A DNA stretch of 64,000 nt, taken from NCBI RefSeq assembly GCF_024436415.1, contig NZ_JAFMZQ010000002.1, forward strand, positions 372,001 to 436,000. Reading direction: 5' to 3'. Numbering within the stretch: the first letter of the stretch is position 1; every line of letters begins with the position of its first letter. The translations under genes and the position numbers were made by a program. Under the pieces are notes generated by a model, which saw only the letters and a list, made by a program, of their open reading frames with translations, made no database searches and had not been told where the DNA came from. Origin of the DNA: Pedobacter deserti. Its GTDB lineage: Bacteria > Bacteroidota > Bacteroidia > Sphingobacteriales > Sphingobacteriaceae. Below, piece by piece: positions 8,752 through 16,868 of this stretch.

Positions 8752-10083
8752 ATGAGCGGACTGATTATGGCGGCCCAGTTACTCCTGGGATTATCGATAC
8801 TGGTTATTTTGCACGAGCTGGGGCACTTCCTTGCGGCACGGGCATTCGGAATTAAGGTAGAAAAGTTCTACCTTTTCTTTGATGCCTGGGGCGTGAAATT
8901 GTTCAGCATAAAGAGGGGCGACTGCGAGTACGGAATCGGCTGGCTGCCCTTGGGCGGCTATGTGAAAATCGCTGGGATGATCGACGAATCTATGGATACC
9001 GAGCAGATGAAGCAACCCGCACAGCCCTGGGAGTTCCGTTCAAAACCTGCATGGCAGCGGCTCATCGTGATGCTCGGCGGTGTAATTGTGAATATTGTGG
9101 TAGGTATCCTGATCTTCTGGATGCTGACGTTCAAATACGGCGAAAGTTTTATCCCGAATTCGACGGTTGCGGGTATTAATCCTGGTGTTATCGGCAAGGA
9201 GATCGGTTTAAAGCAGGGCGATAAGGTTGTGGCCGTTAACGGAAAGAAGGTGATCCGTTTTGATGAATTGATCAGTTCTCAAGTGCTGCTCGGCAATACG
9301 AACCTTACGGTGATCCGCGAGGGCAAGGCACTGGACATTAAAGTGCCCGACAATATATTAAACAAGGTTTCTGACCTTGGTATTGAAGAATTCATCAGCA
9401 GGATGCCCCTGGTATCTACAACGCTCGACAGTATTCCTGAAACAATGCCTGCCTATAAAGCCGGAGTGCGTAAGGGGGATAAGGTACTTGCAGTTAATGG
9501 TCAGCCCGTAAAATATGACGTTGATGTTAAAAGGATCGTCAAGCAGAATAAAGCCAAGCCGGTTACGTTTGACATCATGCGCGGCGGCGAGCAGCTTAGC
9601 TTAACCGTCCCCGTAGATACAGCCGGTACCATCGGCGTCTATTTCAATCATGTAAACGAACTTCGCGAGCAAACCATTCACTACGGATTATTTGAGTCGC
9701 TGCCGATCGGAATAAATCAGGCCTGGAAGGTGTTCAGCGACAATGGCAAGGGCATCTGGAAGGTGCTTACCGGAAAGATACATGCCAACAAGGCATTTTC
9801 AGGCCCTGTAGAGATAGCGCGTAAGGTTTACGGAGGTGAATGGATATGGGCCAGGTTCTGGGCCTCAACCGGTTTTATCTCTATTGCACTGGCCTTCATG
9901 AACCTGCTTCCTATTCCGGCGCTAGACGGTGGTCACGTCGTATTTCTAATCATTGAGATGATCAAAGGCAAGCCCCTGGGCGATAAGTTTATGGAGCGGG
10001 CGCAGATTGTGGGCTTTGTATTGTTGCTGTCGCTCATGGTATTTGTGCTGGGCAACGATATATTTAAAGCGATAATGCAGTAG
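8752..10083 (+). CDS. rseP: RIP metalloprotease RseP (site-2 protease)
   Basis: An inner-membrane zinc protease of 443 aa that cleaves transmembrane anti-sigma factors or signal-peptide remnants inside the membrane. The zinc site HELGH is at residues 21-25 in the first helix, and the third zinc ligand lies in NLLPIPALDGGH near the C-terminus. Two PDZ domains lie between them (about residues 130-205 and 210-295), as in E. coli RseP. Four transmembrane helices fit the family. It follows dxr by 8 bp and precedes hscB by 2 bp. It could act on FecR-type anti-sigma factors such as the one at 44354-45523, which is inference. Confidence 0.95.
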   Translation: MSGLIMAAQLLLGLSILVILHELGHFLAARAFGIKVEKFYLFFDAWGVKLFSIKRGDCEYGIGWLPLGGYVKIAGMIDESMDTEQMKQPAQPWEFRSKPAWQRLIVMLGGVIVNIVVGILIFWMLTFKYGESFIPNSTVAGINPGVIGKEIGLKQGDKVVAVNGKKVIRFDELISSQVLLGNTNLTVIREGKALDIKVPDNILNKVSDLGIEEFISRMPLVSTTLDSIPETMPAYKAGVRKGDKVLAVNGQPVKYDVDVKRIVKQNKAKPVTFDIMRGGEQLSLTVPVDTAGTIGVYFNHVNELREQTIHYGLFESLPIGINQAWKVFSDNGKGIWKVLTGKIHANKAFSGPVEIARKVYGGEWIWARFWASTGFISIALAFMNLLPIPALDGGHVVFLIIEMIKGKPLGDKFMERAQIVGFVLLLSLMVFVLGNDIFKAIMQ

Positions 10084-10085
10084 CG

Positions 10086-10616
10086 ATGACAGATTATTTT
10101 GCTTTTTACGGGCTGCCGCTGAGCTTCAATCCCGATCAGGAACTCGTTAAGCAGCAGTATTATGCGCTGAGCAAGCGTTATCACCCCGACTTTTACATCA
10201 ATGAAAGTGAGGAGAAGCAGGCGGAGGTTTTAGAGCTAAGTACACTGAACAACAAAGCTTACCAGGTGCTGAGCAACAGGGAGCGCCTGATTCAGTATGT
10301 GCTTGAACTGGAAGGTGTGATCAGTGAGGGCGAAAACTACGCTCTACCTAAGGATTTCCTGATGGATATGATGGATATCAACGAATCGCTCATGGATCTA
10401 AGTATGGAACCCGACGCAGAGCGTCTTGCAGTGCTCGACCAGGAAGTGGCGGCAATCGAACAAGGGCTGTCGGCCCACCTCGACGAGCGCTTTAAGGAGT
10501 TCGCGCAGCAGAAAGGGAAAGAGCGTGGGGTAACGCTGCAAAAGATCAAAGACTTGTATTACCGCGGGAAATATTTGCAAAGGCTGAGAGGTAACATCAG
10601 CAAAGCCGTGGTATAA
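10086..10616 (+). CDS. hscB: Fe-S cluster assembly co-chaperone HscB
   Basis: A 176-aa J-domain co-chaperone that presents the IscU scaffold to an Hsp70 partner during iron-sulfur cluster transfer. The J-domain occupies about residues 1-75 with the essential HPD tripeptide at 33-35 (YHPDFY). The C-terminal helical domain (from about 85) has the acidic and hydrophobic IscU-binding pattern. The length matches HscB rather than general DnaJ. It starts 2 bp after rseP and ends just before a strong hairpin, so it closes the operon. No iscU or hscA is present in the window. Confidence 0.9.
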   Translation: MTDYFAFYGLPLSFNPDQELVKQQYYALSKRYHPDFYINESEEKQAEVLELSTLNNKAYQVLSNRERLIQYVLELEGVISEGENYALPKDFLMDMMDINESLMDLSMEPDAERLAVLDQEVAAIEQGLSAHLDERFKEFAQQKGKERGVTLQKIKDLYYRGKYLQRLRGNISKAVV

Positions 10617-10630
10617 AACCCGAAGTAACA

Positions 10631-10661
10631 AAAAAGCCCTTGTCTTAGACAAGGGCTTTTT
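10631..10661. terminator. Bidirectional Rho-independent terminator
   Basis: The hairpin AAGCCCTTGTC-TTA-GACAAGGGCTT is flanked by an A-run on the left and a T-run on the right. It separates the converging hscB and glutaminase-like genes and can stop transcription from both sides. Confidence 0.9.
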
Positions 10662-10679
10662 AATTGCATAGCCAGGTGG

Positions 10680-13178
10680 TTATTTGCCTGGAAGACTGCC
10701 ATTAACGCGGTTCAGTTTGTCGGAGAACAGCTTCATATAAAAGCCGCCCACCACACTTCTCGCTTTAAAGTTATCACGAATGCCCGTGTTGGTATCGTAG
10801 AAGTCGTTTAGAGGTACTCTCGACTCGGTTTCTACCGCGTGCTTGTAAACCGGTGCAACCAGGGCTTTGAAGTCCTTCTCATTGCTCGTAAAGGTGGCTG
10901 TCCACAAGATCCAGTCGTTCTTGGTGTAGGCCTTTCTGCTGTCTAAAGGCAGTCCGTACCGGTTTTGCTTGTTCAGGTAGTATTTGATCTCGGTGTCGTA
11001 CACCTTTTGAGGGAACAGGTTTAAGTTCAATACTTTATCCCAAACCAGGTTATACTTCTGACTCCAGGTATTCTTATTATCGAAAGTAAGCGCATAGTGA
11101 TCGCCCGCATCTGCCATTTGCATCCACTGAGGTACCATGGCCTGAGCGATGTCCCGGTATTTTTTTGCGGTCTCGCTGTAACCTAGCGACTCTGCCAATT
11201 GCGCATAGCAGGCAATACCTACAATAGCTTTTACAGAAAGGTTCGCGTTTCTGGCCAGGTGGCCCGCGAAGTCGTCAGTACACAATTGTGTTTTCGGATC
11301 CAGTCCCTCCCTGGTCAGATAGTCTGCCCAGGTAGTCAGAGTTTTCCAGTGCTTTTTAGCATAGTTGGCATTTCCCTGTGCTTTTGCGATGGCTGCGGTA
11401 AGGATAATCATGTTGCCCGACTCCTCCACCGGCATAGGCTCGCCGTAGGTTTGTCCGTTGGCCAGAGGGTACGTGCCAAGGTCGTGCGCAGCCCATGGAT
11501 GCGGATATTTACCGCTTTCGCTGAAATAGAAAATACCGTTGAGCATGCCTTGCAGCAGCTGAGGATTGTAGATCAGGTATAGCGGAGCCGATGGGTAGGT
11601 CACGTCTACAGTATTGATAAAGCCGCCACTGTTGTTTTCCTTAGACAACCAAAGGATTTCCCGTTCCGGACTTTTCACGAGGGTATGAGCGGCAATACTC
11701 TGACGGTATGCCAGGTTACATAATTCCGCGTAATCCTTGCCGCCAGATTTCAGGGCATCCGCATAAACAGTTTTGTTGAATGCCTCGCACTTTGCCAAAA
11801 CAGCTTTGTAAGCGTTCGAAGCATCCGTCATTTGTCCCTCAATGGTTTCCTTACCCGATGTATTCCACCATGGTCTGAGATTTCTCTTAAAGTACTGAAT
11901 GGAATAGATCTCATCGTAAGCTAGCTGGATATATTTCTCAACCGGCGTACTGCTCACGCTTCCAAAGGGAATGATGGTATTCAGTGCCAGCGAACGACCT
12001 TTTTGAGCCGTGGTGGTTACAATGCCTTTTCTGAATGCATCTGCTGCATTCTTTTGCGGGGTAATAAATTGTATGGCTCCCGCAGTTTTAGGCGCGGCTA
12101 CATAAAAATAGCCCCAGTCGATACGCATATCATCGGCGGCCTTTTGTAACACGGGCTGCTCAACGGTTCCTGTTTTCAGAATATTTAGTTTGGCGGTGCT
12201 GTATTTTTGCGCTGTTACTTCCTGCGACGGGCGGTACACGGCAATATCAGAAGAAGCGCTCATAAATACTTTCACCTGATGCGTTTTATTGTCGTTGGCT
12301 TTAACCTGATAGGTTACATAAGATACCGGACGGGCAAGCACACCAAGGTCATCCATCAAAAGAGGAGACGTAAAGGTCAGTTTCAAATCAACCTTTCCGC
12401 AGGTAAAATCGTAAACGGTTTGGGTTGCCTTAAACTCCACGTTCGTCTGCCTGGCAAGTTGTACGGCGCCCGACTCGTCTTTCAGTTTATTGGAAAGTCC
12501 GAAATCCAGATAGCGGCCTCCCGCCGTGTTTACCAGGTGTATCGCGATCACGTTTTTGCCTTTTTTCAGGGCACGCTTATCGCTGTCGCTAAGCGCTATG
12601 TACTGAAAGTTCGATGTCCAGCCCACCTTGGTATAGATCTTCTTCCCGTTCAGGTACAGGTTGATGTTATCATCATGGTTCAGCTTTAGATAAAGCTCGT
12701 TTACAGACTCCGGGTTTGTTACGTCAAAAGTTCTTCTCACCCAGATGTCGTGCGACTTCCACATGGTTTTTGCCGTTTTTGCGTCATCCCCGATTGGAGC
12801 CGCACCTGTACGCCAGCTCGATGCGTCGTAATCGGCCGACTGCCAGTCGCCCTCAGGCTCCTTCTCGGTATATTTTACCTGGTATGGCGCGTCATCAGAA
12901 GCAGCAACCACCGTTTGGTAGTTGGGCGCCTCTTTACCCATAAAGCGGTATATCGTACCGTCTACGTTGATCATACCTAAAAGCGAATGATCTGCGCCGG
13001 TCCAGTGCTGCGTGGCCGACTCGTTCAGCTTGTCGGTGCTCGACCAGATACTAAAGTTTGGATTGTGGGTAATGAGGGGGTAGGCTGGGGCCTTTCGCTC
13101 CTGCGCGCCGGCCGGATTGGCAAGCGAACCGCAGGCCACTATGGTAAGCAGCCCGAAAAGTTTGGTTTTGTTCATCAT
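10680..13178 (-). CDS. Secreted glutaminase-A-like protein (DUF4964/DUF5127/DUF4965/DUF1793)
   Basis: An 832-aa exported protein with a signal peptide (MMNKTKLFGLLTIVACG..., cleaved near PAGAQ). The order of regions follows the glutaminase-A-like family frequent in Bacteroidota and fungi: an N-terminal DUF4964 stretch, a beta-sandwich insert with a galactose-binding-like fold (about residues 100-235), DUF5127, and a C-terminal (alpha/alpha)6 region with HPWAAHDLGTYPLANGQTYG and MPVEESGNMIILTAAIAKA. Many such proteins are annotated as glutaminase, but the C-terminal fold is shared with glycoside hydrolases, so a glycan substrate is equally possible. It is transcribed alone toward hscB, with no co-oriented gene directly upstream. 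Confidence 0.8.
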   Translation of the reverse strand: MMNKTKLFGLLTIVACGSLANPAGAQERKAPAYPLITHNPNFSIWSSTDKLNESATQHWTGADHSLLGMINVDGTIYRFMGKEAPNYQTVVAASDDAPYQVKYTEKEPEGDWQSADYDASSWRTGAAPIGDDAKTAKTMWKSHDIWVRRTFDVTNPESVNELYLKLNHDDNINLYLNGKKIYTKVGWTSNFQYIALSDSDKRALKKGKNVIAIHLVNTAGGRYLDFGLSNKLKDESGAVQLARQTNVEFKATQTVYDFTCGKVDLKLTFTSPLLMDDLGVLARPVSYVTYQVKANDNKTHQVKVFMSASSDIAVYRPSQEVTAQKYSTAKLNILKTGTVEQPVLQKAADDMRIDWGYFYVAAPKTAGAIQFITPQKNAADAFRKGIVTTTAQKGRSLALNTIIPFGSVSSTPVEKYIQLAYDEIYSIQYFKRNLRPWWNTSGKETIEGQMTDASNAYKAVLAKCEAFNKTVYADALKSGGKDYAELCNLAYRQSIAAHTLVKSPEREILWLSKENNSGGFINTVDVTYPSAPLYLIYNPQLLQGMLNGIFYFSESGKYPHPWAAHDLGTYPLANGQTYGEPMPVEESGNMIILTAAIAKAQGNANYAKKHWKTLTTWADYLTREGLDPKTQLCTDDFAGHLARNANLSVKAIVGIACYAQLAESLGYSETAKKYRDIAQAMVPQWMQMADAGDHYALTFDNKNTWSQKYNLVWDKVLNLNLFPQKVYDTEIKYYLNKQNRYGLPLDSRKAYTKNDWILWTATFTSNEKDFKALVAPVYKHAVETESRVPLNDFYDTNTGIRDNFKARSVVGGFYMKLFSDKLNRVNGSLPGK

Positions 13179-13298
13179 TTGTGTGTTAACTATAGGTTCC
13201 GCGTTTTACATCGCATAAAACGGTTCCCTAAAATAGGAAAATTATTTCAAGTAAGGGGAAGCCGCCCAGGCGATCTCCTCGAAAACGATTTAAAAAAG

Positions 13299-13333
13299 AA
13301 AGAGGCTGGTCTAAACAAAGACCAGCCTCTTTC
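13299..13333 (-). terminator. Rho-independent terminator downstream of Mn catalase
   Basis: AGAGGCTGGTCT and its complement AGACCAGCCTCT form a 12-bp stem with a short loop. Read on the minus strand it is followed by a T-rich run (TTTCTTTTTT). It lies 19 bp beyond the catalase stop. Confidence 0.85.
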
Positions 13334-13351
13334 GGCCATTAAAGAACCTTT

Positions 13352-14230
13352 CTAGGGCAGAATCGTATCTTTAATATTTTCCATAATACCCTTATCCGGG
13401 GCAATCATCTGTTGCTCCTGGGCGTAGCCCTTTACATCAGGCATGCCAAGATCTGGCCTCGGTACGCCCTGTTGGGCCGTCATCACGCTGAATTCGCCCT
13501 TGCCGTCTATCGAGGGGCCGCTTGTCCACCTGCCATCAGCTGCCGGAGGGGTCTCAATGTTTGTCGACACAAATTTGTAATCGAAGTCTTTCACATGCGC
13601 CGACATCGGGAAGGTGTTTGGAATCGGCAGGTTCGTGCCTACTCCACCAAGGTCTTCCAGAACGGCCAGCCATTGGTTCTGGTGCATGGCGTCCCTGGTG
13701 ATCAGGAACGACAGCATATCTTTCATGCCCGGATCATCAGTCAGCTCGAACAAGCGGGTAGCCAGTACCCTGCCGGTCGATTCGGCCATAACGTTCGCAT
13801 ACATGTCGGCCGCTATGTTCCCGCTGCCAACCACCCATGAGCCATTGAACGGTACCCCGTTGCTGTCGACAGCCATTGCCGAAAGACCAGACGAAATCAC
13901 ATGGCGCGGATCCATACCCCCAAGGATGTTGCTTACGATTGGGTTTTCACCGGCTATCTTATCTTTCAATTCGTTGGTAGCGCCATCCAGGTTTAAGGCC
14001 ACAGCCGTACATAGCATCTCAATATGCGAAATCTCTTCCGTTCCGGTGTCAAGCAGCATGTCGCGGTATTTGTTGGGACCCCGATTGCCCCAGGCTTGAA
14101 ACAGATATTGGAGACACACACGGATTTCTCCCTCAATGCCGCCGATGGCTTGCTGCAATAGCTTTGCAAACGCTGGATTTGGCTTGTCTACACGTACGGT
14201 GTACTGCAGATTGTTGTCGTGATAAAACAT
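13352..14230 (-). CDS. Manganese catalase family protein
   Basis: A non-haem dimanganese catalase homologue of 292 aa, predicted to convert hydrogen peroxide to water and oxygen. With the start at ATG 14230, the metal ligands fall at E35 (GGIEGE), E66 and H69 (TEEISHIEM), the same numbers as in the Lactobacillus plantarum enzyme. The second half supplies a further Glu (VMAEST) and His (RDAMHQNQW). An in-frame upstream start at 14275 would add 15 residues not expected for the family. It is the last gene of the minus-strand run that begins with the aldose epimerase. General stress protection is the likely role. Confidence 0.92.
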   Translation of the reverse strand: MFYHDNNLQYTVRVDKPNPAFAKLLQQAIGGIEGEIRVCLQYLFQAWGNRGPNKYRDMLLDTGTEEISHIEMLCTAVALNLDGATNELKDKIAGENPIVSNILGGMDPRHVISSGLSAMAVDSNGVPFNGSWVVGSGNIAADMYANVMAESTGRVLATRLFELTDDPGMKDMLSFLITRDAMHQNQWLAVLEDLGGVGTNLPIPNTFPMSAHVKDFDYKFVSTNIETPPAADGRWTSGPSIDGKGEFSVMTAQQGVPRPDLGMPDVKGYAQEQQMIAPDKGIMENIKDTILP

Positions 14231-14333
14231 AGTATAAGAATTAGTTAAACAATAGGTTACACCCATCACAACCAATCCCGAAGCCTAATGGTTCATCCAA
14301 TAAACACGTATTCGGCCGGTAGAAACACGCGAA

Positions 14334-14738
14334 TTAATCCCTGCTCATTTCCGGATTATAATGCAGTCCGGGTGTAAGCCAGTAGAGCAGTATTACCCGC
14401 GAAAAGCGGTAGTTGAACGGCGAAAGGATGAGTACTGCCGGAAAGATGGTCGCAATATACAGCCACATGTTTTCCAGGTTGCCCGTTAAAACGTAGGTCG
14501 CTACGGCAATCGAGATGATCTCCGCAACGTTCATGGCGTAGCTGATAAACATCGAAACGTAGAAGTACCCCGGCTCGCGTTCAAATCTTAGTCCGCAATG
14601 CGGGCATGTCACATGCATTTTCTGAAGCTTAAAACCATACATTGGTCCGTCGAACATGTTTCCTCTTCTGCATCTTGGACATTTGGCGTGCATCGCTGCC
14701 GAAAATTCTGAGCTTGTGTCAATTTTTAAAGGCTTCAT
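14334..14738 (-). CDS. DUF983 membrane protein with zinc-ribbon-like cysteines
   Basis: A 134-aa protein of the DUF983 family. Two CPxC knuckles (CPRCRRG near residue 20 and CPHCGLRF near 45) probably bind a metal, followed by REPGYFYVSMFISYAM and two transmembrane helices. The function of the family is unknown. It starts 4 bp after the AraC-type regulator gene and is almost certainly co-transcribed with it. The C-terminus ends YNPEMSRD after the second helix. Confidence 0.8.
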   Translation of the reverse strand: MKPLKIDTSSEFSAAMHAKCPRCRRGNMFDGPMYGFKLQKMHVTCPHCGLRFEREPGYFYVSMFISYAMNVAEIISIAVATYVLTGNLENMWLYIATIFPAVLILSPFNYRFSRVILLYWLTPGLHYNPEMSRD

Positions 14739-14742
14739 CGTC

Positions 14743-15618
14743 TTATTTTTTTAAAGTGTGTTTTCTGAACTCCTCGGGTGTCTGGCCTACGTACTTCTTG
14801 AAGAACTTCGTAAAGTAGGAGTTGTCGTTAAAGTTCAGTTGGAGGGAGATTTCGCTGATCGGGAGATCGAGATTTACGAGTAGTCTTTTAGCTTCAAGCA
14901 CCACCCTGTTCCGGATCACTTCTCCGGCTGGCATGCCTAACAGATCGTTACATAAGGCATTCAGATGATTAGGCGTAATGTACAATAGTTCCGCATAGGC
15001 CTTTGGTAGTCTGAGTTCGGCAAAGTTCCGTTCAATCAGTTGCTGAAAATTCTTGAGCAGGGTATAGTTGTACGATGTTACGTATGCGCCCGGCTTTTCG
15101 GTCACCAGGTCAGACAGCATGATAAACATTTTTAGCAGCAGGATCCTGATGTAGTCGTCGCTAAAGCGTTTGCTTTGATTTCCTGCGATAAGCAGTTCCT
15201 CGAATATCCCGCCTATGGCCTGGCGACAATCCTCAGGGACTTCCAAAACGGAATCCCTGACAACGCCTGAGAAGAAACTGAATTTTTGCAGATAATCGGT
15301 AAGCAGTAAAAAGGACTGAAAGTAATTACTGGAAAAGTTAATCACGTAGCCGTCGACCGCCCCGGTAAAGCTCCAGCTGTGTACCTGCCCGGGAATCATA
15401 AAATAGATTTGCCAGGGCTTAACCTCAAAGTTCTCGAAATCAATAGAATGATGTCCGGCCCCTTCGGTAAACAGCACGATATGATAAAAACTATGCCGGT
15501 GTGCGTAATGTAAATGCTGATGCGTTTTTGAATACGGCCCGAACCTGCTTACAATGATGTCTTCCTTACGAAAGCCTGTGAAGCTGCTGATGTCGTATAT
15601 AGGAATCTCATTTTTCAT
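14743..15618 (-). CDS. AraC family transcriptional regulator
   Basis: A 291-aa regulator with an N-terminal cupin-like sensor domain (histidines in KTHQHLHYAHRHSFYHIVLF) and a C-terminal AraC double helix-turn-helix at about residues 190-288. The signature PISEISLQLNFNDNSYFTKF and KYVGQTPEEFR is clear. The sensor histidines suggest a small-molecule or sugar effector. It lies 63 bp downstream of the aldose 1-epimerase gene on the same strand and could control that gene and the divergent alpha-mannosidase, which is an inference from position. Confidence 0.88.
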   Translation of the reverse strand: MKNEIPIYDISSFTGFRKEDIIVSRFGPYSKTHQHLHYAHRHSFYHIVLFTEGAGHHSIDFENFEVKPWQIYFMIPGQVHSWSFTGAVDGYVINFSSNYFQSFLLLTDYLQKFSFFSGVVRDSVLEVPEDCRQAIGGIFEELLIAGNQSKRFSDDYIRILLLKMFIMLSDLVTEKPGAYVTSYNYTLLKNFQQLIERNFAELRLPKAYAELLYITPNHLNALCNDLLGMPAGEVIRNRVVLEAKRLLVNLDLPISEISLQLNFNDNSYFTKFFKKYVGQTPEEFRKHTLKK

Positions 15619-15681
15619 ATGTCAAAGTTACCTGATATTGATCGGTAATAATGGTATTGCTTACCTGAGTTATGGTGTTTT

Positions 15682-16797
15682 TTACGGATTAACAAATTCA
15701 AAAACCGTCTGCGAACGATAAACTTCACCCGGCTTTAGCAATGTGCTGGGGAATTTTGGCTGATTGGGAGCGTCCGGATAATGCTGAAATTCCAGGCAAA
15801 AGCCCCCGTATCTCGTCATGGGCTTTTGCTGTCTGCCCATTAAACCCCGGTTTAGGTGGTTTCCTGTATAGAACACCAATCCCGGCTCGGTAGAGTATGC
15901 TTTCAATACACGGCCAGAATGCGGGTCGTAAGCCTGTGCAGCGAGTCTTAACTTCCCGGACTGATTTTTCAACACATAAGTAAGATCATAGCCGTTACCT
16001 ATTTTCAATGCTGGGTGCTCGTCCTTTATCCGCTCGCCAATCGCTTGTGCCCTGGAGAAATCCAATGCTGTCCCATTTACAGGCAGGATTTTCCCCGATG
16101 GGATATTGTTTCTATCGGCCTCCAGGTATTTGTCAGACCAGATGCGCAACTCCGTATCCAAAACAGTCGCCGAACCTCCGCCTGAGAGATTGAAATAAGT
16201 GTGATTGGTGAGGTTTACATGCGTAGGCCTGTCGGTAGTGGCCGTATAGTCAATCCTGAGTTCATTTTTGTTTGTCAGCGTATAACTTACACTTACTTCA
16301 AGATTTCCAGGGTAGCCTTCTTCTCCGTCCCGGCTTAGGTAACTCATTCTTATGCCAGGCCCGTCGCCCTTCCTGATCTCTTCTACATTCCAGATCCTTT
16401 TATCAAAGCCAAGTTTACCGCCGTGAATATTCGAGCTCAGGATATACTCCTGGGCCCCGATGGTAAATCGCCCTTTAGCAATGCGGTTGGCCACACGACC
16501 TACGATGGCGCCCATTAAGGGGTTGCGAGGGGATGTGTACGCATGTAGCGAATCGAACCCTAACACAACGCTACCCAAAACTCCGTTTCTGTCGGGAACA
16601 CGGATATCCGTAATTGTAGCTCCATAACTTATCAACTTCACCTGCATGCCTTGTGCGTTGGTTAATACGTATTCGTAAATCTCCTGCCCGTCGATTTTTC
16701 CAAAAAGGTGTTTCGTAAGATATTGCTCCTGCGCAGTCGCGCAGACCTGATGTAATAATAGTAAGACAAAGACTATCAAATTTTTAAGCATTTTCAT
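15682..16797 (-). CDS. Secreted aldose 1-epimerase (mutarotase)
   Basis: A 371-aa GalM-family mutarotase with a signal peptide (VFVLLLLHQVCATAQ), so it acts in the periplasm. It interconverts alpha and beta anomers of free hexoses. Family landmarks are GATITDIRVPDRNG, the NRIAKGRF sugar-binding region, the catalytic His in NHTYFNLSG and the catalytic Glu in CLEFQHYPDAPN. It is divergently placed from the GH92 alpha-mannosidase gene, which suggests that the two handle sugar released from glycans. It heads the minus-strand unit that includes the AraC regulator and DUF983. Confidence 0.9.
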   Translation of the reverse strand: MKMLKNLIVFVLLLLHQVCATAQEQYLTKHLFGKIDGQEIYEYVLTNAQGMQVKLISYGATITDIRVPDRNGVLGSVVLGFDSLHAYTSPRNPLMGAIVGRVANRIAKGRFTIGAQEYILSSNIHGGKLGFDKRIWNVEEIRKGDGPGIRMSYLSRDGEEGYPGNLEVSVSYTLTNKNELRIDYTATTDRPTHVNLTNHTYFNLSGGGSATVLDTELRIWSDKYLEADRNNIPSGKILPVNGTALDFSRAQAIGERIKDEHPALKIGNGYDLTYVLKNQSGKLRLAAQAYDPHSGRVLKAYSTEPGLVFYTGNHLNRGLMGRQQKPMTRYGGFCLEFQHYPDAPNQPKFPSTLLKPGEVYRSQTVFEFVNP

Positions 16798-16827
16798 TTT
16801 TACCTATTTTTAATCATCCCACAACGA

Positions 16828-16858
16828 TTAATATACGATATTGGGGTGTATACACAAA
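16828..16858 (-). promoter_or_regulatory. Candidate Bacteroidota-type promoter for the aldose epimerase gene
   Basis: On the minus strand TTTG is followed after exactly 19 bp by TATATTAA, which matches the -33 TTTG / -7 TAnnTTTG pattern except for the last bases. The -7 element ends about 31 bp before the ATG at 16797. Confidence 0.4.
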
Positions 16859-16868
16859 AAAACCAGAT